Below, piece after piece: positions 8,463 through 17,244 of a stretch of 64,000 nt of DNA. The notes below the pieces were generated by a model. That model saw only the letters and a program-made list of their open reading frames with translations, made no database searches and was not told the origin of the DNA. Position 1 is the first letter of the stretch; each line of letters begins with the position of its first letter. The stretch comes from Streptomyces malaysiense (GTDB taxonomy: Bacteria > Actinomycetota > Actinomycetes > Streptomycetales > Streptomycetaceae), in contig NZ_LBDA02000012.1 of the NCBI RefSeq assembly GCF_000980885.2, forward strand, positions 248,001-312,000, given 5' to 3'. A program made the translations under genes and the position numbers.

Positions 8463-9470
8463 GTGAACCCCACCGGGCCGCCGCCCCCCACACCGCCCGC
8501 CCTGCCGGGCGACGCCGGTCTGACCACGGGCGTGCTGGCACGCCGCCTCGGCGTGTCGCCCATGACCCTGCGCTCGTGGGACCGCCGCTACGGCATCGGA
8601 CCGACGGCGCGCACCGAGGGCGGCCACCGCCGCTGGACGGCGGCGGACGTGGCGACGGTCGAGGAGATGTGCCGGCTGACGGCGACCGGCGTCCCGCCCG
8701 CCGACGCGGCCCGCGCCGTCCTGGCGGCCGCCGCCGGCCCGCCCCCCGCACCGGAGGGCGTCGCGGCCCCGGCGCCCCCGTCGCCCACAGGGCGGTCGCG
8801 GGCCGCCGGCGCGCTGCCTCTCGGCGACGTGCGCCAGGAGTGCCGCGGCCTGGCCCGCGCCGCCGTACGGCTGGACGCGCCCGCGCTGGAGAAGCAGCTC
8901 ACCGCCGCCGTCGAGCGTCTCGGTGTCGTCGGAGCCTGGCAGGAGGTGATGGCTCCCACCCTGCATGCCGTGGGGCGCCGCTGGGCATCCTCGGGCGACC
9001 AGTACGTGGAGGTGGAGCACCTGCTCGCCTGGCACGTCTCCACCGTGCTGCGCCGCAGCGCGCCGTCCGTCGTCTCCGCCACGTCCCCGGCGACCGGCTG
9101 CGTCCTGCTGGCCTGCGTCCCCGGCGAGCAGCACACCCTTCCCCTGGAGGCGTTGCACGCGGCGCTCGGCCGTGAGGGGCTGCCCGTACGCATGCTGGGG
9201 GCGGCGGTGCCCGCCGAGGCGCTGGACGCGGCGGTGCGCCGGCTGGGCCCGGTGGCGGTCGTGCTGTGGGCCCAGGAGAGCGCACGCGCGTCCCCGGCGC
9301 TGGTCCGGCACGTCGCCGGCACCCGCTGGGGCATGAAGGGGGCACGGCGTGGCCCGGCGGTGCTGCTCGGCGGCCCCGGCTGGAACCGGTCCCAGCCCCA
9401 GGGCGTCCTCAGGCCGGGCGGACTGGCTCAGGCGGTGGAGGCGCTGCGCGCGCTGTGCGCCGCGGGGTGA
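8463..9470 (+). CDS. MerR-family regulator with cobalamin-binding domain (LitR/CarH-like)
   Basis: The 335-residue product has two parts. Residues about 20-90 form a MerR helix-turn-helix (TTGVLARRLGVSPMTLRSWD RRYG, then RTEGGHRRWT). The C-terminal half has a helical segment with a Trp about ten residues before EH (WASSGDQYVEVEH), then a Rossmann-like domain with GEQHTLPLEALHAAL. The His in E-x-H matches the lower axial ligand position of B12-binding domains. This is the layout of CarH/LitR photoreceptors, which use adenosylcobalamin to repress light-induced genes in the dark. The neighbouring photolyases support that role. GTG at 8463 follows a GAAGGGA-like site. Confidence 0.8.
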   Translation: MNPTGPPPPTPPALPGDAGLTTGVLARRLGVSPMTLRSWDRRYGIGPTARTEGGHRRWTAADVATVEEMCRLTATGVPPADAARAVLAAAAGPPPAPEGVAAPAPPSPTGRSRAAGALPLGDVRQECRGLARAAVRLDAPALEKQLTAAVERLGVVGAWQEVMAPTLHAVGRRWASSGDQYVEVEHLLAWHVSTVLRRSAPSVVSATSPATGCVLLACVPGEQHTLPLEALHAALGREGLPVRMLGAAVPAEALDAAVRRLGPVAVVLWAQESARASPALVRHVAGTRWGMKGARRGPAVLLGGPGWNRSQPQGVLRPGGLAQAVEALRALCAAG

Positions 9471-9495
9471 GCCGGAGCCCGCGTCCCCGCCGGCC

Positions 9496-11004
9496 TCACG
9501 GCACCTCGCCCGCCCGCCGCCGCTCCTGCCGCAGCATCTCGTCGAGGTCGCCGAGCCGGTCCAGGCCCCGCACCGCGCGCCGCATGCGGGCGTTGCCGGA
9601 CAGCAGCCGCCGGTGCCGGTGCAGGAAGGCCCAGTACCCGGCGGCGAAGGGGCAGGCGCGCGGACCGGTGCGCTCGGTGGGCCGGTAGGCGCAGCCGTCG
9701 CACAGGTCGCTCATCCGGTGGATGTAGGCGCCGCCCGACGTGTACGGCTTGGTGGTCATCCTGCCGCCGTCCGCGTACTGGGACATGCCCACCACGTTCG
9801 GCACCATCACCCAGTCGTAGCCGTCGACGAAGCACCGGTGGAACCAGTCGGTCACCGCGGCCGGGTCCCAGCCGCGCTGGAGGGCGTGGCTGCCGAGCAC
9901 CATCAGCCGGGGGATGTGATGGGTCCACCCGGTGTCGCGCACCTGGGCGAGCACGGTGGACAGACAGCGCGCGGTCACCGCGTCGGCGTCCAACTCGGTG
10001 AAGTGGTCGGGCAGTTCCTCCGTGTGCCCGAGCGTGTTGCGGCGCCGGTAGTCCTCGCCGAAGTGCCAGTACAGCTGCCAGACGTACTCCCGCCAGCCCG
10101 CGACCTGCCGGACGAAGCCCTCCGCGCTGTTCACCGGCACGGCTCCCGCCCGCCAGGCCCGCTCGGCGCTCTCCACGCACTCCGCCGGGTGCAGCAGCCC
10201 CAGATTCAGTGAGGACGACAGCAGGCTGTGGCTCATCACCGGATCACCGGTGAGCATCGCGTCCTCGTACGCCCCGAAGGACGTCAGCCGGTGTGCCACG
10301 AAACGCCGCAGGGCCGCCAGCGCCTCCCGGCGGGTGGCGGGGAAGCGGCGGGGCCCGTCCCGGCCGACGAAGCGCACGCCGTCCTCGCGTTCCCACCGGT
10401 CGAGATCGTCGCGCACCTCAGCGTCGACGTCGTCCTCGCGCGGCCGGTACGGGCCCGGTACGCCGAGTTGCCGGGCGCCGCCCGGCGGGGGCTCACGATT
10501 GTCGTGGTCGTGGTTGAAGCGGCCGCCCGCTGGCTGGTCGCCCTCCATCAGCAGATCGTGCTCCTGACGCACCCAGCGGTAGAAGTCCTCCTGGCGCAGC
10601 CGCCGTTCGCCGCGCCCCTCGGCCCAGCCGGCGAACTCCTCGTGCGCCACCAGGAACCCCCGGGCGGGCAGCACCCGCACTCCGCCCAGGGACCGCACCA
10701 GCCGCAGCGCCGCGTACGAGGTCGGATGGCACACCGTGACCGGCGCGTCGCCCACCGCGCGGCGCAGGCCCTCCCGGTAGGTCTCGGCCCGGACGTACGT
10801 CACCCGCCCGCCCAGTTCCGCCGCGCGGTGCCGCATCGCGGAGAGCACCAGGTGGGCCTTGGCGCGGTGGAAGCGGCGCCGCCGGAAGACCGACCTGGCC
10901 TCGATCATCACCACCGGAGCCCCGCGACCGGGTCCGTCCCCGCCGTCCGGGGTGAGGAAGTGCGGGCCGAGCTGGTCGCCGAAGGTCCAGTGCGGGATGG
11001 TCAT
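9496..11004 (-). CDS. Iron-sulfur bacterial cryptochrome/photolyase (FeS-BCP, PhrB-like)
   Basis: The 502-residue protein begins MTIPHWTFGDQLGPHF, typical of this deep-branching photolyase group. Near the C-terminus CDGCAYRPTERTGPRAC gives Cys-x2-Cys-x12-Cys, the spacing of three of the four 4Fe-4S ligands in PhrB. A fourth Cys lies upstream in ARCLSTVLAQ. Conserved FAD-pocket features include GWDPAAVTDWFHRCFVDGYD and MSQYADGGRMTTKPY. Such enzymes repair (6-4) photoproducts or act as blue-light receptors. The ATG at 11004 follows GGAAGG. It lies 93 bases downstream of the other photolyase on the same strand, so the two may be co-transcribed. Confidence 0.88.
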   Translation of the reverse strand: MTIPHWTFGDQLGPHFLTPDGGDGPGRGAPVVMIEARSVFRRRRFHRAKAHLVLSAMRHRAAELGGRVTYVRAETYREGLRRAVGDAPVTVCHPTSYAALRLVRSLGGVRVLPARGFLVAHEEFAGWAEGRGERRLRQEDFYRWVRQEHDLLMEGDQPAGGRFNHDHDNREPPPGGARQLGVPGPYRPREDDVDAEVRDDLDRWEREDGVRFVGRDGPRRFPATRREALAALRRFVAHRLTSFGAYEDAMLTGDPVMSHSLLSSSLNLGLLHPAECVESAERAWRAGAVPVNSAEGFVRQVAGWREYVWQLYWHFGEDYRRRNTLGHTEELPDHFTELDADAVTARCLSTVLAQVRDTGWTHHIPRLMVLGSHALQRGWDPAAVTDWFHRCFVDGYDWVMVPNVVGMSQYADGGRMTTKPYTSGGAYIHRMSDLCDGCAYRPTERTGPRACPFAAGYWAFLHRHRRLLSGNARMRRAVRGLDRLGDLDEMLRQERRRAGEVP

Positions 11005-11097
11005 GGCAGGCTGCCTTCCGTGCGGCACCGGGGGCCGGCACCTGCGGGCGTCGGGTGTGGCGCCGGGGCGGGCCGGCGAACGGGTGTCCCGCCGGAC

Positions 11098-12471
11098 TCA
11101 GGCACGCCCCCGGGCCCGCTTGAGGCGGTCCAGGCCCTCCGCCAGGGACACCACCGGTTCCGGATAGCCGGTCCCGGAGAGCTCCCGCGCCGGAAGCTTC
11201 CACGGCTCGTGCACGACGGCTCCCTCGATGTCCGCCAGTTCGGGCACCCACCGTCGCACATAGGCTCCGTCCGGGTCGTGACGCTTGGCCTGGATGACGG
11301 GGTTGAGCACCCGGTTGGGCCGGGTGTCGGTGCCCGTGCCGGCCATCCACTGCCAGTTCAGCTGGTTGTTCGCCACGTCGCCGTCGACGAGCAGGCCGAG
11401 GAAGTACCGGGCGCCCACCCGCCAGTCGAGATACAGCGTCTTGGTGAGGAAGCTCGCCGTCAGCAGCCGGCCCCGGTTGTGCATCCAGCCCTCCTGGCGC
11501 AGCTGCCGCATCGCCGCGTCCACCACCGGGTAGCCGGTACGGCCCTCCCGCCACGCCTCGGCGTCCGCCTCCGCGTCCTTCCCGTCGCGCCACTGGTCGC
11601 GGTGCGTGCGGTAGTCGCGTGCGGCGGCGTCGGGGCGCGCGGCGAGTACCTGGCGGTTGAAGTCGCGCCACGCGACCTGCCGTACGAACGCCTCCGCGCC
11701 CACGCCGCCGGCCTCCCGGGCCCGGCGTACCACTTCGACCGGCGACAGCGTGCCGAAATGCAGGTGGGGGGAGAGCCGGGAGGTGGCGTCGCCCGCCAGA
11801 TCGTCGTGCCGTGTCTCGTACGTCTGGACACCGGAGCGCAGCCACGCGGTGAACCTGCGCCGCCCTTCCGTCTCGCCGCCCGCGCACAGCTTCGGCGACA
11901 CCCCGCTCACCTCGCCGCGCTCCGGCAGCGGGGCGGATGCCACCTCGTCCGGCACGGTGATCACGCGCGGTGTGTCCAGCACGTCCCGCAGCGACTGCCC
12001 GGACCAGCGCCGGTAATACGGCGTGAAGACCGCGAAGTGGTCGGAGGAGACCGGTGCCACCGCGCCCGGCGCCACGGCGGTGCTCACCGTGTCGTGCACG
12101 TACAGGCGGCGTCCGTCGGCCTCCAGGGCCCGGCGCAGCCGCCGCTCGCGCACGCACGCGAACGCGCTCGTGTCGCCCGTCATGTGCACCTCGTCGGCGT
12201 CCGTCTCGGCGGCGACCCGGCACACCTCCGTGACCGTGTCGCCCTCGCGCAGCACGAGCCGGCCGCCCCGCTTCCGCAGTCCGGTGTCCAGGTCCCGCAG
12301 GCAGTCGGCGAGGAAGGCGAGCCGGTTCGGCGCGGCGAAACCCGCTCGGTCCACGGCCGGGTCGCGCACGAACAGCGGGACCACCCGGCCTCCCCCGTGC
12401 AGGGCCGCGCGCAGCGGCGGGTGGTCCGACAGGCGCAGGTCGCAGGTGAACACGACGATCGAGGTCTGCAT
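11098..12471 (-). CDS. phr: Deoxyribodipyrimidine photolyase
   Basis: The 457-residue product fits class I CPD photolyases. The N-terminal Rossmann-like antenna domain begins SIVVFTCDLRLSDHPPLRAA. The C-terminal FAD domain includes SRLSPHLHFGTLSPVEVV, WRDFNRQVLAARP, GYPVVDAAMRQLRQEGWMHN, and GDVANNQLNWQWMAGTGTDT with NPVIQAKRHDPDG. These stretches hold the flavin-binding and dimer-binding residues and the Trp electron-transfer chain. It uses blue light to split cyclobutane pyrimidine dimers. The start at 12471 is divergent from the FAD oxidoreductase gene across about 260 bases. Confidence 0.9.
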   Translation of the reverse strand: MQTSIVVFTCDLRLSDHPPLRAALHGGGRVVPLFVRDPAVDRAGFAAPNRLAFLADCLRDLDTGLRKRGGRLVLREGDTVTEVCRVAAETDADEVHMTGDTSAFACVRERRLRRALEADGRRLYVHDTVSTAVAPGAVAPVSSDHFAVFTPYYRRWSGQSLRDVLDTPRVITVPDEVASAPLPERGEVSGVSPKLCAGGETEGRRRFTAWLRSGVQTYETRHDDLAGDATSRLSPHLHFGTLSPVEVVRRAREAGGVGAEAFVRQVAWRDFNRQVLAARPDAAARDYRTHRDQWRDGKDAEADAEAWREGRTGYPVVDAAMRQLRQEGWMHNRGRLLTASFLTKTLYLDWRVGARYFLGLLVDGDVANNQLNWQWMAGTGTDTRPNRVLNPVIQAKRHDPDGAYVRRWVPELADIEGAVVHEPWKLPARELSGTGYPEPVVSLAEGLDRLKRARGRA

Positions 12472-12730
12472 GGGTCTCGCTTCCACTTCCGGTGAGGCGG
12501 CTCTCGAACCCCTTCGCCCCGAGGGCCGGCGGCGGATGCGGCGGGCCGCCGTCGGTCCCCCGTTCCGGTGAAGCGCATCCGGGTCGGTTCCCGGCGGGGA
12601 AGCAACGGGGGAGGAGCAGGCAGCGATCAACCGGGTGCCCGGCGTCCGCCGCCGGGCGGCGGGGGAGCGGGCCCGGCCCGGCGCGCGGGGCACCGCTCGG
12701 CGGCAGGCCCTCGAGGAACGAGGAGAAGAG

Positions 12731-13981
12731 ATGGCCGTGGTGGGTGGGTCCGGGGTCGCGGACGTCGTCGTGGTGGGTGCCGGGGTCGCCGGGCTGGCGT
12801 GCGCCCGCGACCTGGCCGCCGCCGGGCTCGGCGTCACCGTGCTGGAGGCGGACGACGCGGTGGGCGGGCGGATGCGGACGGACCGTCTGGACGGCTTCAC
12901 CGTGGACCGGGGTTTCCAGGTCGTCAACCCCGCCTACCCGCAGCTGCGCCGCCGGCTGCCCGCGCGGTTCCTCGACCCGCGTCCCTTCCTGCCCGGCGTC
13001 CTGGTGCACACCGGCGACCGGCGCGTGCTGCTGGCCGACCCGCGCCGCCGCCCCGACACGGTGGCGTCGCTGCTGTCCGGGCGGCTCGCCCGGCCGCGCG
13101 ACCTGATGGCGCTGGCCGCGCTCGGCGCCCGGGACGCGCTCGCCCCGGCCCGGACCGTCAAGCACGCGCCCGAGCGCACCACCCGGGCCGCACTGGCCGG
13201 CGCGGGCTTCTCCGACTCGTTCGTGGAGGACTTCTTCCGGCCCTTCCTCTCCGGGGTCTTCCTGGAGGACTCGCTGGAGACGTCCAGCCGGGTCTTCCAC
13301 CTCGTCTGGCGCAGCATGCTGCGCGGCGACCTGTGCCTGCCGGCCTTCGGTGTGCGGTCCGTCCCCCGAGCCCTGGCCGCGGCCCTCCCCGAGGGCACCG
13401 TACGGCTCGGCACCCCCGTGTCGGGGTTCTCCGACAGGGGGGTGCTCACGGCGGGCGGCGGGGAACTGCCGGCGCGCGCCGTCGTGGTGGCGACCGGTGC
13501 CGGTGCCGCCGCTCGGATGCTGCCCGGCCTGGACGTGCCCGCCCACCGCACGGTCACCACGTACTACCACGTCGCCCCGCGTTCCCCGCTCGGCCGGCCC
13601 GTCCTGCTGGTCGACACCCGCCGCCGCGTGCTGAACACCTGCGTCCTCAGCGATGTCGCGCCCGAGTACGCGCCGCGCGGCAGCGCCCTCGTCGCCACCT
13701 CGGTGCTGGGCGGCGACACCGAGCCCGCCCGGTCGGCCGCGGCCGCCGCCCTGCCCGAGATGTACGGCACCGACACCGCCACCTGGGACCTGCTGGCCAC
13801 GCGCACCGTCGAGGACGCGCTGCCCGCCATGCCGCCACCCTGGCCGCTGACCCGGACCTGCCGCACCGGCCCGGGGCGTTACGTCTGCGGGGATCACCGG
13901 GGAACGGGCTCCGTCCAGGGCGCCCTCGCCTCCGGAGCACGGGCGGCCCGGGAGGTGCTGGCGGACCTCGGCACGAGGTGA
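12731..13981 (+). CDS. FAD-dependent oxidoreductase (amine oxidase / CrtI-like fold)
   Basis: The 416-residue protein opens with the FAD-binding motif VVVGAGVAGLACARDLAAAG, followed by VLEADDAVGGRMRT. It ends with a second flavin-contact segment, GDHRGTGSVQGALASGARAA. DRGFQVVNPAYPQL and FFRPFLSGVFLEDSLETSS are typical of protoporphyrinogen-oxidase-like and phytoene-desaturase-like proteins. The substrate is not determined; carotenoid or related isoprenoid oxidation is possible. A strong GAGGAGAAGAG site precedes the ATG. It is divergent from the photolyase pair, which suggests membership in the same light-response group, but I see no carotenoid synthase gene nearby. Confidence 0.82.
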   Translation: MAVVGGSGVADVVVVGAGVAGLACARDLAAAGLGVTVLEADDAVGGRMRTDRLDGFTVDRGFQVVNPAYPQLRRRLPARFLDPRPFLPGVLVHTGDRRVLLADPRRRPDTVASLLSGRLARPRDLMALAALGARDALAPARTVKHAPERTTRAALAGAGFSDSFVEDFFRPFLSGVFLEDSLETSSRVFHLVWRSMLRGDLCLPAFGVRSVPRALAAALPEGTVRLGTPVSGFSDRGVLTAGGGELPARAVVVATGAGAAARMLPGLDVPAHRTVTTYYHVAPRSPLGRPVLLVDTRRRVLNTCVLSDVAPEYAPRGSALVATSVLGGDTEPARSAAAAALPEMYGTDTATWDLLATRTVEDALPAMPPPWPLTRTCRTGPGRYVCGDHRGTGSVQGALASGARAAREVLADLGTR

Positions 13982-14253
13982 GCGCGCCGGGGCTCGGCCG
14001 GACGCCACCTCGCCCACCATCTTGTGCGGGACGGGAATTGCCGATAACCCTGACGCTGCGCCACGCTCCCGTCCCCCCGACCCCGTACCGGCCCCCGCCT
14101 GATCTCCCGTCATCTCCGCCACGGGACGAGGGAGTTCACCCGCCCCCGCTCCCGGCGACGCGTCCTACCCCGCTTCCGGCATCCTGCCCGCGGCTGCCGG
14201 TCCCCTCGCGCACGGAACCAGCCACCGTGCCCCGAGCCAGACAGGAACCGACC

Positions 14254-15768
14254 GTGCCCCGTGAGTCCGCCGCCGAGCCCGCCGAGCCGACCGCCTCCGC
14301 CGTACGCCCCGAGTCCGCGCTGCCGCCCGGCCGCCCGGCCGACCGACTGCTGGCCGAGCTGCGGGACTTGCGCGCGGCGGACGCACCGACCCGGGGCGGC
14401 CGGACGTTCGCCTACGTCTACGACGCCGGCCTGCCCGGCGTGGACGAGCTGACCGGGGCCGCCTACGACGTGTTCGCCACCGTCAACGCCCTCGATCCGA
14501 CGGTCTTCCCGAGCGTGGCCCGGCTGGAGAACGACGTGGTGGGCGCGGTGTCGGCGATCCTGGGAGTGCCCGGCGCACAGGGCAGCTTCACCAGCGGCGG
14601 CACCGAGTCGATCCTGCTGGCCGTCAAGACGGCACGGGATCACGCCCGCACCGTGCGCGGGGTGACCCGGCCGCAGCTGGTGCTGCCGTCGACGGCACAC
14701 GCGGCTTTCCACAAGGCTGCCCACTACCTGGGGCTGGAGACGGTGGTGGTCCCGGTCGACCCGCTGACCTTCCGGGCCGACGCGCCCGCCGTCGCGAACG
14801 CGGTCACCGAGCGGACCGCCCTGGTGGTCGCGTCGGCCCCGTCGTACGCGCACGGGGTGCTGGACCCGGTGGCCGAGATCGCGGCGGCCGCCGCGGCGCG
14901 GGGCGTGCTCTGCCATGTCGACGCCTGCGTCGGCGGCTGGTTCCTGCCGTTCCTCGCCCGCGCGGGCCTTCCCGTCGAACCGTTCGGCCTCTCGGTCCCG
15001 GGCGTCACGTCGATCTCGGTGGACCTGCACAAGTACGGATACGCCCACAAGGGCGCCTCGGTCGTCCTGTACCGGGACGCCGAGCTGCGCCGCCACCAGT
15101 ACTTCGCGTACGCGGACTGGCCCGGATATCCGGTGGTCAACCCCACCGCGCAGGGCACCAAGTCCGGCGGACTGCTGGCGCAGGCGTGGGCGGTGCTGCA
15201 CCACCTCGGCCACGACGGGTACACCGCCCTGGCCCGCCGCGTGGCGCTGGCCGCCGACCAACTGCTCCCCGCCCTGCGGGCGATGGACGGCGTCCGGGTG
15301 CTCGGCGACCCGGCGGGCAGCCTGATCGCGTTCACCGTGTGCGGCCCCGCCGGCACGCCCGATCTGGGACTGGTGCTGCGCACGGCGGACGAGATGCGGG
15401 AGCGCGGCTGGTACCTCCAGCCGCAGCTCTCCTGTGACGGCCTCCCGCCGAACCTGCACCTGACCCTGACCCCGGCGACCAGTGACCGGGTCGAACCGCT
15501 GCTGGCGGACCTGGCCGAGTCCCTGGTGGCGGCACGCGTGTGCGAGCCCTTGACCGTGGACCCGGCCGCGGCCGGGGCGGCCGCCGCGCTCGACCCCGAC
15601 ACCCTCACGCCGAAGGACGTGGCGAGCCTCCTGGCCTTCGCCGGGCTGGACCGCGAACAGGGCCTGCCCGCGCGGATGGCCCCGGTACTGGCCCTGCTGG
15701 ACGCGCTGCCGTCCCGGCTGAAGGAACGGATGCTGACGGAGTTCGTGGGTTCGCTCTTCCGCGTCTGA
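14254..15768 (+). CDS. PLP-dependent lyase/decarboxylase, sphingosine-1-phosphate lyase-like
   Basis: The 504-residue product has a fold-type I PLP core. GSFTSGGTESILLAVKTARD lies near residues 110-129, HVDACVGGWFLPF near 221 and TSISVDLHKYGYAHKGASVV near 252-271. Lys260 in DLHKYG is the probable Schiff-base lysine. GVTSIS-DLHKYG-KGASVVLYR closely parallels sphingosine-1-phosphate lyase, more than glutamate decarboxylase. It may cleave phosphorylated long-chain bases or decarboxylate an amino acid. I chose the GTG at 14254 because ACAGGAACC precedes it; the frame is open further upstream without conservation, leaving about 270 bases of intergenic DNA. Confidence 0.8.
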   Translation: MPRESAAEPAEPTASAVRPESALPPGRPADRLLAELRDLRAADAPTRGGRTFAYVYDAGLPGVDELTGAAYDVFATVNALDPTVFPSVARLENDVVGAVSAILGVPGAQGSFTSGGTESILLAVKTARDHARTVRGVTRPQLVLPSTAHAAFHKAAHYLGLETVVVPVDPLTFRADAPAVANAVTERTALVVASAPSYAHGVLDPVAEIAAAAAARGVLCHVDACVGGWFLPFLARAGLPVEPFGLSVPGVTSISVDLHKYGYAHKGASVVLYRDAELRRHQYFAYADWPGYPVVNPTAQGTKSGGLLAQAWAVLHHLGHDGYTALARRVALAADQLLPALRAMDGVRVLGDPAGSLIAFTVCGPAGTPDLGLVLRTADEMRERGWYLQPQLSCDGLPPNLHLTLTPATSDRVEPLLADLAESLVAARVCEPLTVDPAAAGAAAALDPDTLTPKDVASLLAFAGLDREQGLPARMAPVLALLDALPSRLKERMLTEFVGSLFRV

Positions 15769-15788
15769 TCCGCCCGGGGCCACGTGTA

Positions 15789-15830
15789 CGGGACGGCCCG
15801 CCCCGACGGAGGCGCGAGGGGGCCGTCCCG
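15789..15830. terminator. Bidirectional terminator hairpin
   Basis: CGGGACGGCCC (15789-15799) is perfectly complementary to GGGCCGTCCCG (15820-15830), an 11-bp stem with a 20-base loop. It lies between two convergent genes and could serve both. There is no T-tract, which is common in this genus. Confidence 0.65.
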
Positions 15831-15875
15831 CCCGGCCGTGCGGGAGAGCGGCCGGTTCCGGCCGTCCCGGTCGCC

Positions 15876-16736
15876 TCAGGTCGCGGCGGGACCCTCGCGT
15901 CGCAGCTCCCTCTCGGCGAAGGCCCGGAAGGTCCCAGGGGGCCGGCCGGTCAGGCGCTGGACGGTGTCGGTGACGCGGTCCTCCGCTCCTTCGGCGATGG
16001 CGCGGTCCATGCCGGCCAGTATCGAGGCGAACTCCACCGGCAGGTGCGCCGTGAGCCGGTCGCGCAGCTGCTCGTAGGACAGCCGGCGATGGGCCACGGG
16101 CCGGCCGGTGACCTCGGTGACGGTGGCGGCGATGTCGTCGTAGCCGAGCGCCTCGGGTCCCGTGAGGACGAGGTCGGTGTCGGGAGCCCGCGTGTCGGTC
16201 AGCGCGCGCACCGCGACGGCCGCGATGTCCTCGGCGTCGACGAAGCCGACCCGGCCGGCCTCCGCGGCGGTCCGGATGACGCCCTCGTCGCGGATGCTGA
16301 GGCCGTGCGTGTGCGTGCCCGTGAAGTTCTGCATGAACCACGAGGGCCGCAGTACCGCCCACTGTTCGAACAGATCGGGCAGGGCCCGGTGCACCAGTCC
16401 CACCGCGGGGCCGCCCTCGGGTATCGCCGAGGAGCTCAGCAGCACGGCTCGGCGCACTCCCGTGGTGCGGGCCCGCCGGAGGAACGGCAGCATGACCGCC
16501 GCGGGGTCGGGTTCTCCCGGAGGCGGTACGAGGTAGACCCGGTCGGCTCCGTCGAGGGCGGCGGTGTGGGTGGCGGGGTCGTACCAGTCGAAGGCGACCG
16601 GCTCGGCGCCGGCGACCGGGGCGGCCCGGCGGCCGGCGGCCCTGACGTGGTGGCCCGCGGCCGCCAGCCGTGCGGCGGTGCGGCTGCCGGTGGTGCCGGT
16701 GGCACCGATGACCAGAGTGGTGCCGGCGCCGGTCAT
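15876..16736 (-). CDS. NmrA-like NAD(P)-binding protein
   Basis: The 286-residue product begins with an NAD(P) site, TTLVIGATGTTGSRTAARLA. It follows the NmrA/HSCARG atypical SDR pattern: RAVLLSSSAIPEGG, VLRPSWFMQNF and GFVDAEDIAAVAVRAL. These proteins lack the classical SDR catalytic tetrad and act as redox sensors or quinone/azo reductases. Its ATG overlaps the end of the upstream SnoaL gene by four bases (16733-16736), so the two form a translationally coupled operon. The pair is divergent from a TetR gene that probably controls it. Confidence 0.85.
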   Translation of the reverse strand: MTGAGTTLVIGATGTTGSRTAARLAAAGHHVRAAGRRAAPVAGAEPVAFDWYDPATHTAALDGADRVYLVPPPGEPDPAAVMLPFLRRARTTGVRRAVLLSSSAIPEGGPAVGLVHRALPDLFEQWAVLRPSWFMQNFTGTHTHGLSIRDEGVIRTAAEAGRVGFVDAEDIAAVAVRALTDTRAPDTDLVLTGPEALGYDDIAATVTEVTGRPVAHRRLSYEQLRDRLTAHLPVEFASILAGMDRAIAEGAEDRVTDTVQRLTGRPPGTFRAFAERELRREGPAAT

Positions 16737-17158
16737 CGGCCGCTCCCGGTGAAGTCGGTGCCGGCCTGCTGGACGGCGAGGGGGTTCCAGTAGTCGCGGT
16801 AGGAGGTGAACCGCCCGTCCCGGACGGTCACGACGGCGATGTACGTCATGTCGAAGGGAGCGCCGGTCTCCACCACCCGGCCGACGCCGCGCATCTCGAC
16901 CACGATCGTCCGGGGGTCGGTGGTCTGATGGATCCGCAGGTCGGGGAAGTCGTGCAGATCGATGTGGTCGGGATAGTGGCGCATGTAGGCGGCGACGGCC
17001 TCCCTGCCCTCCAGACGCCGGGGCAGGCCGTCGGGGGCGAAGGGGAACTCCATGAGGCCGTCCTCGGCCCACAGGGCGACCCATGCGGGAATGTCCTTGT
17101 CGAGCAGTAGTCGCAGGCTGTGGCGGTACAGATCCGCCGGGGACGTCGGTGCGGACAT
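16733..17158 (-). CDS. SnoaL-like / NTF2-fold protein
   Basis: The 141-residue protein has the small alpha+beta cone of the SnoaL/NTF2 superfamily. LYRHSLRLLLDKDIPAWVALWAED supplies the opening helices. MEFPFAPDGLPRRLEGREAVAAYMRHY follows, and the C-terminal strands are VVEMRGVGRV and YIAVVTVRDGRFTSYRDYWN. Members include polyketide cyclases, isomerases and binding proteins. The role here is open. A GGAGG site precedes the ATG. It is the first gene of a two-gene operon with the NmrA-like gene. Confidence 0.8.
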   Translation of the reverse strand: MSAPTSPADLYRHSLRLLLDKDIPAWVALWAEDGLMEFPFAPDGLPRRLEGREAVAAYMRHYPDHIDLHDFPDLRIHQTTDPRTIVVEMRGVGRVVETGAPFDMTYIAVVTVRDGRFTSYRDYWNPLAVQQAGTDFTGSGR

Positions 17159-17182
17159 GGGTGTCCTCCAGCTCGTAGAATC

Positions 17183-17223
17183 CGGACTGTGGGTCCGTTT
17201 TGACGATACGGACCACGGGTCCG
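17183..17223. promoter_or_regulatory. Double palindromic operator between SnoaL and TetR genes
   Basis: Two 15-bp palindromes of the form CGGAC-N5-GTCCG lie at 17183-17197 and 17209-17223, with centres 26 bases apart. The second is the stronger, CGGACC-ACG-GGTCCG. Both are followed by a similar TTTTG/CTTTG tail. They occupy the divergent promoter, which fits two TetR dimers binding side by side. Confidence 0.75.
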
Positions 17224-17244
17224 CTTTGCAAATGAAGGAGCACC

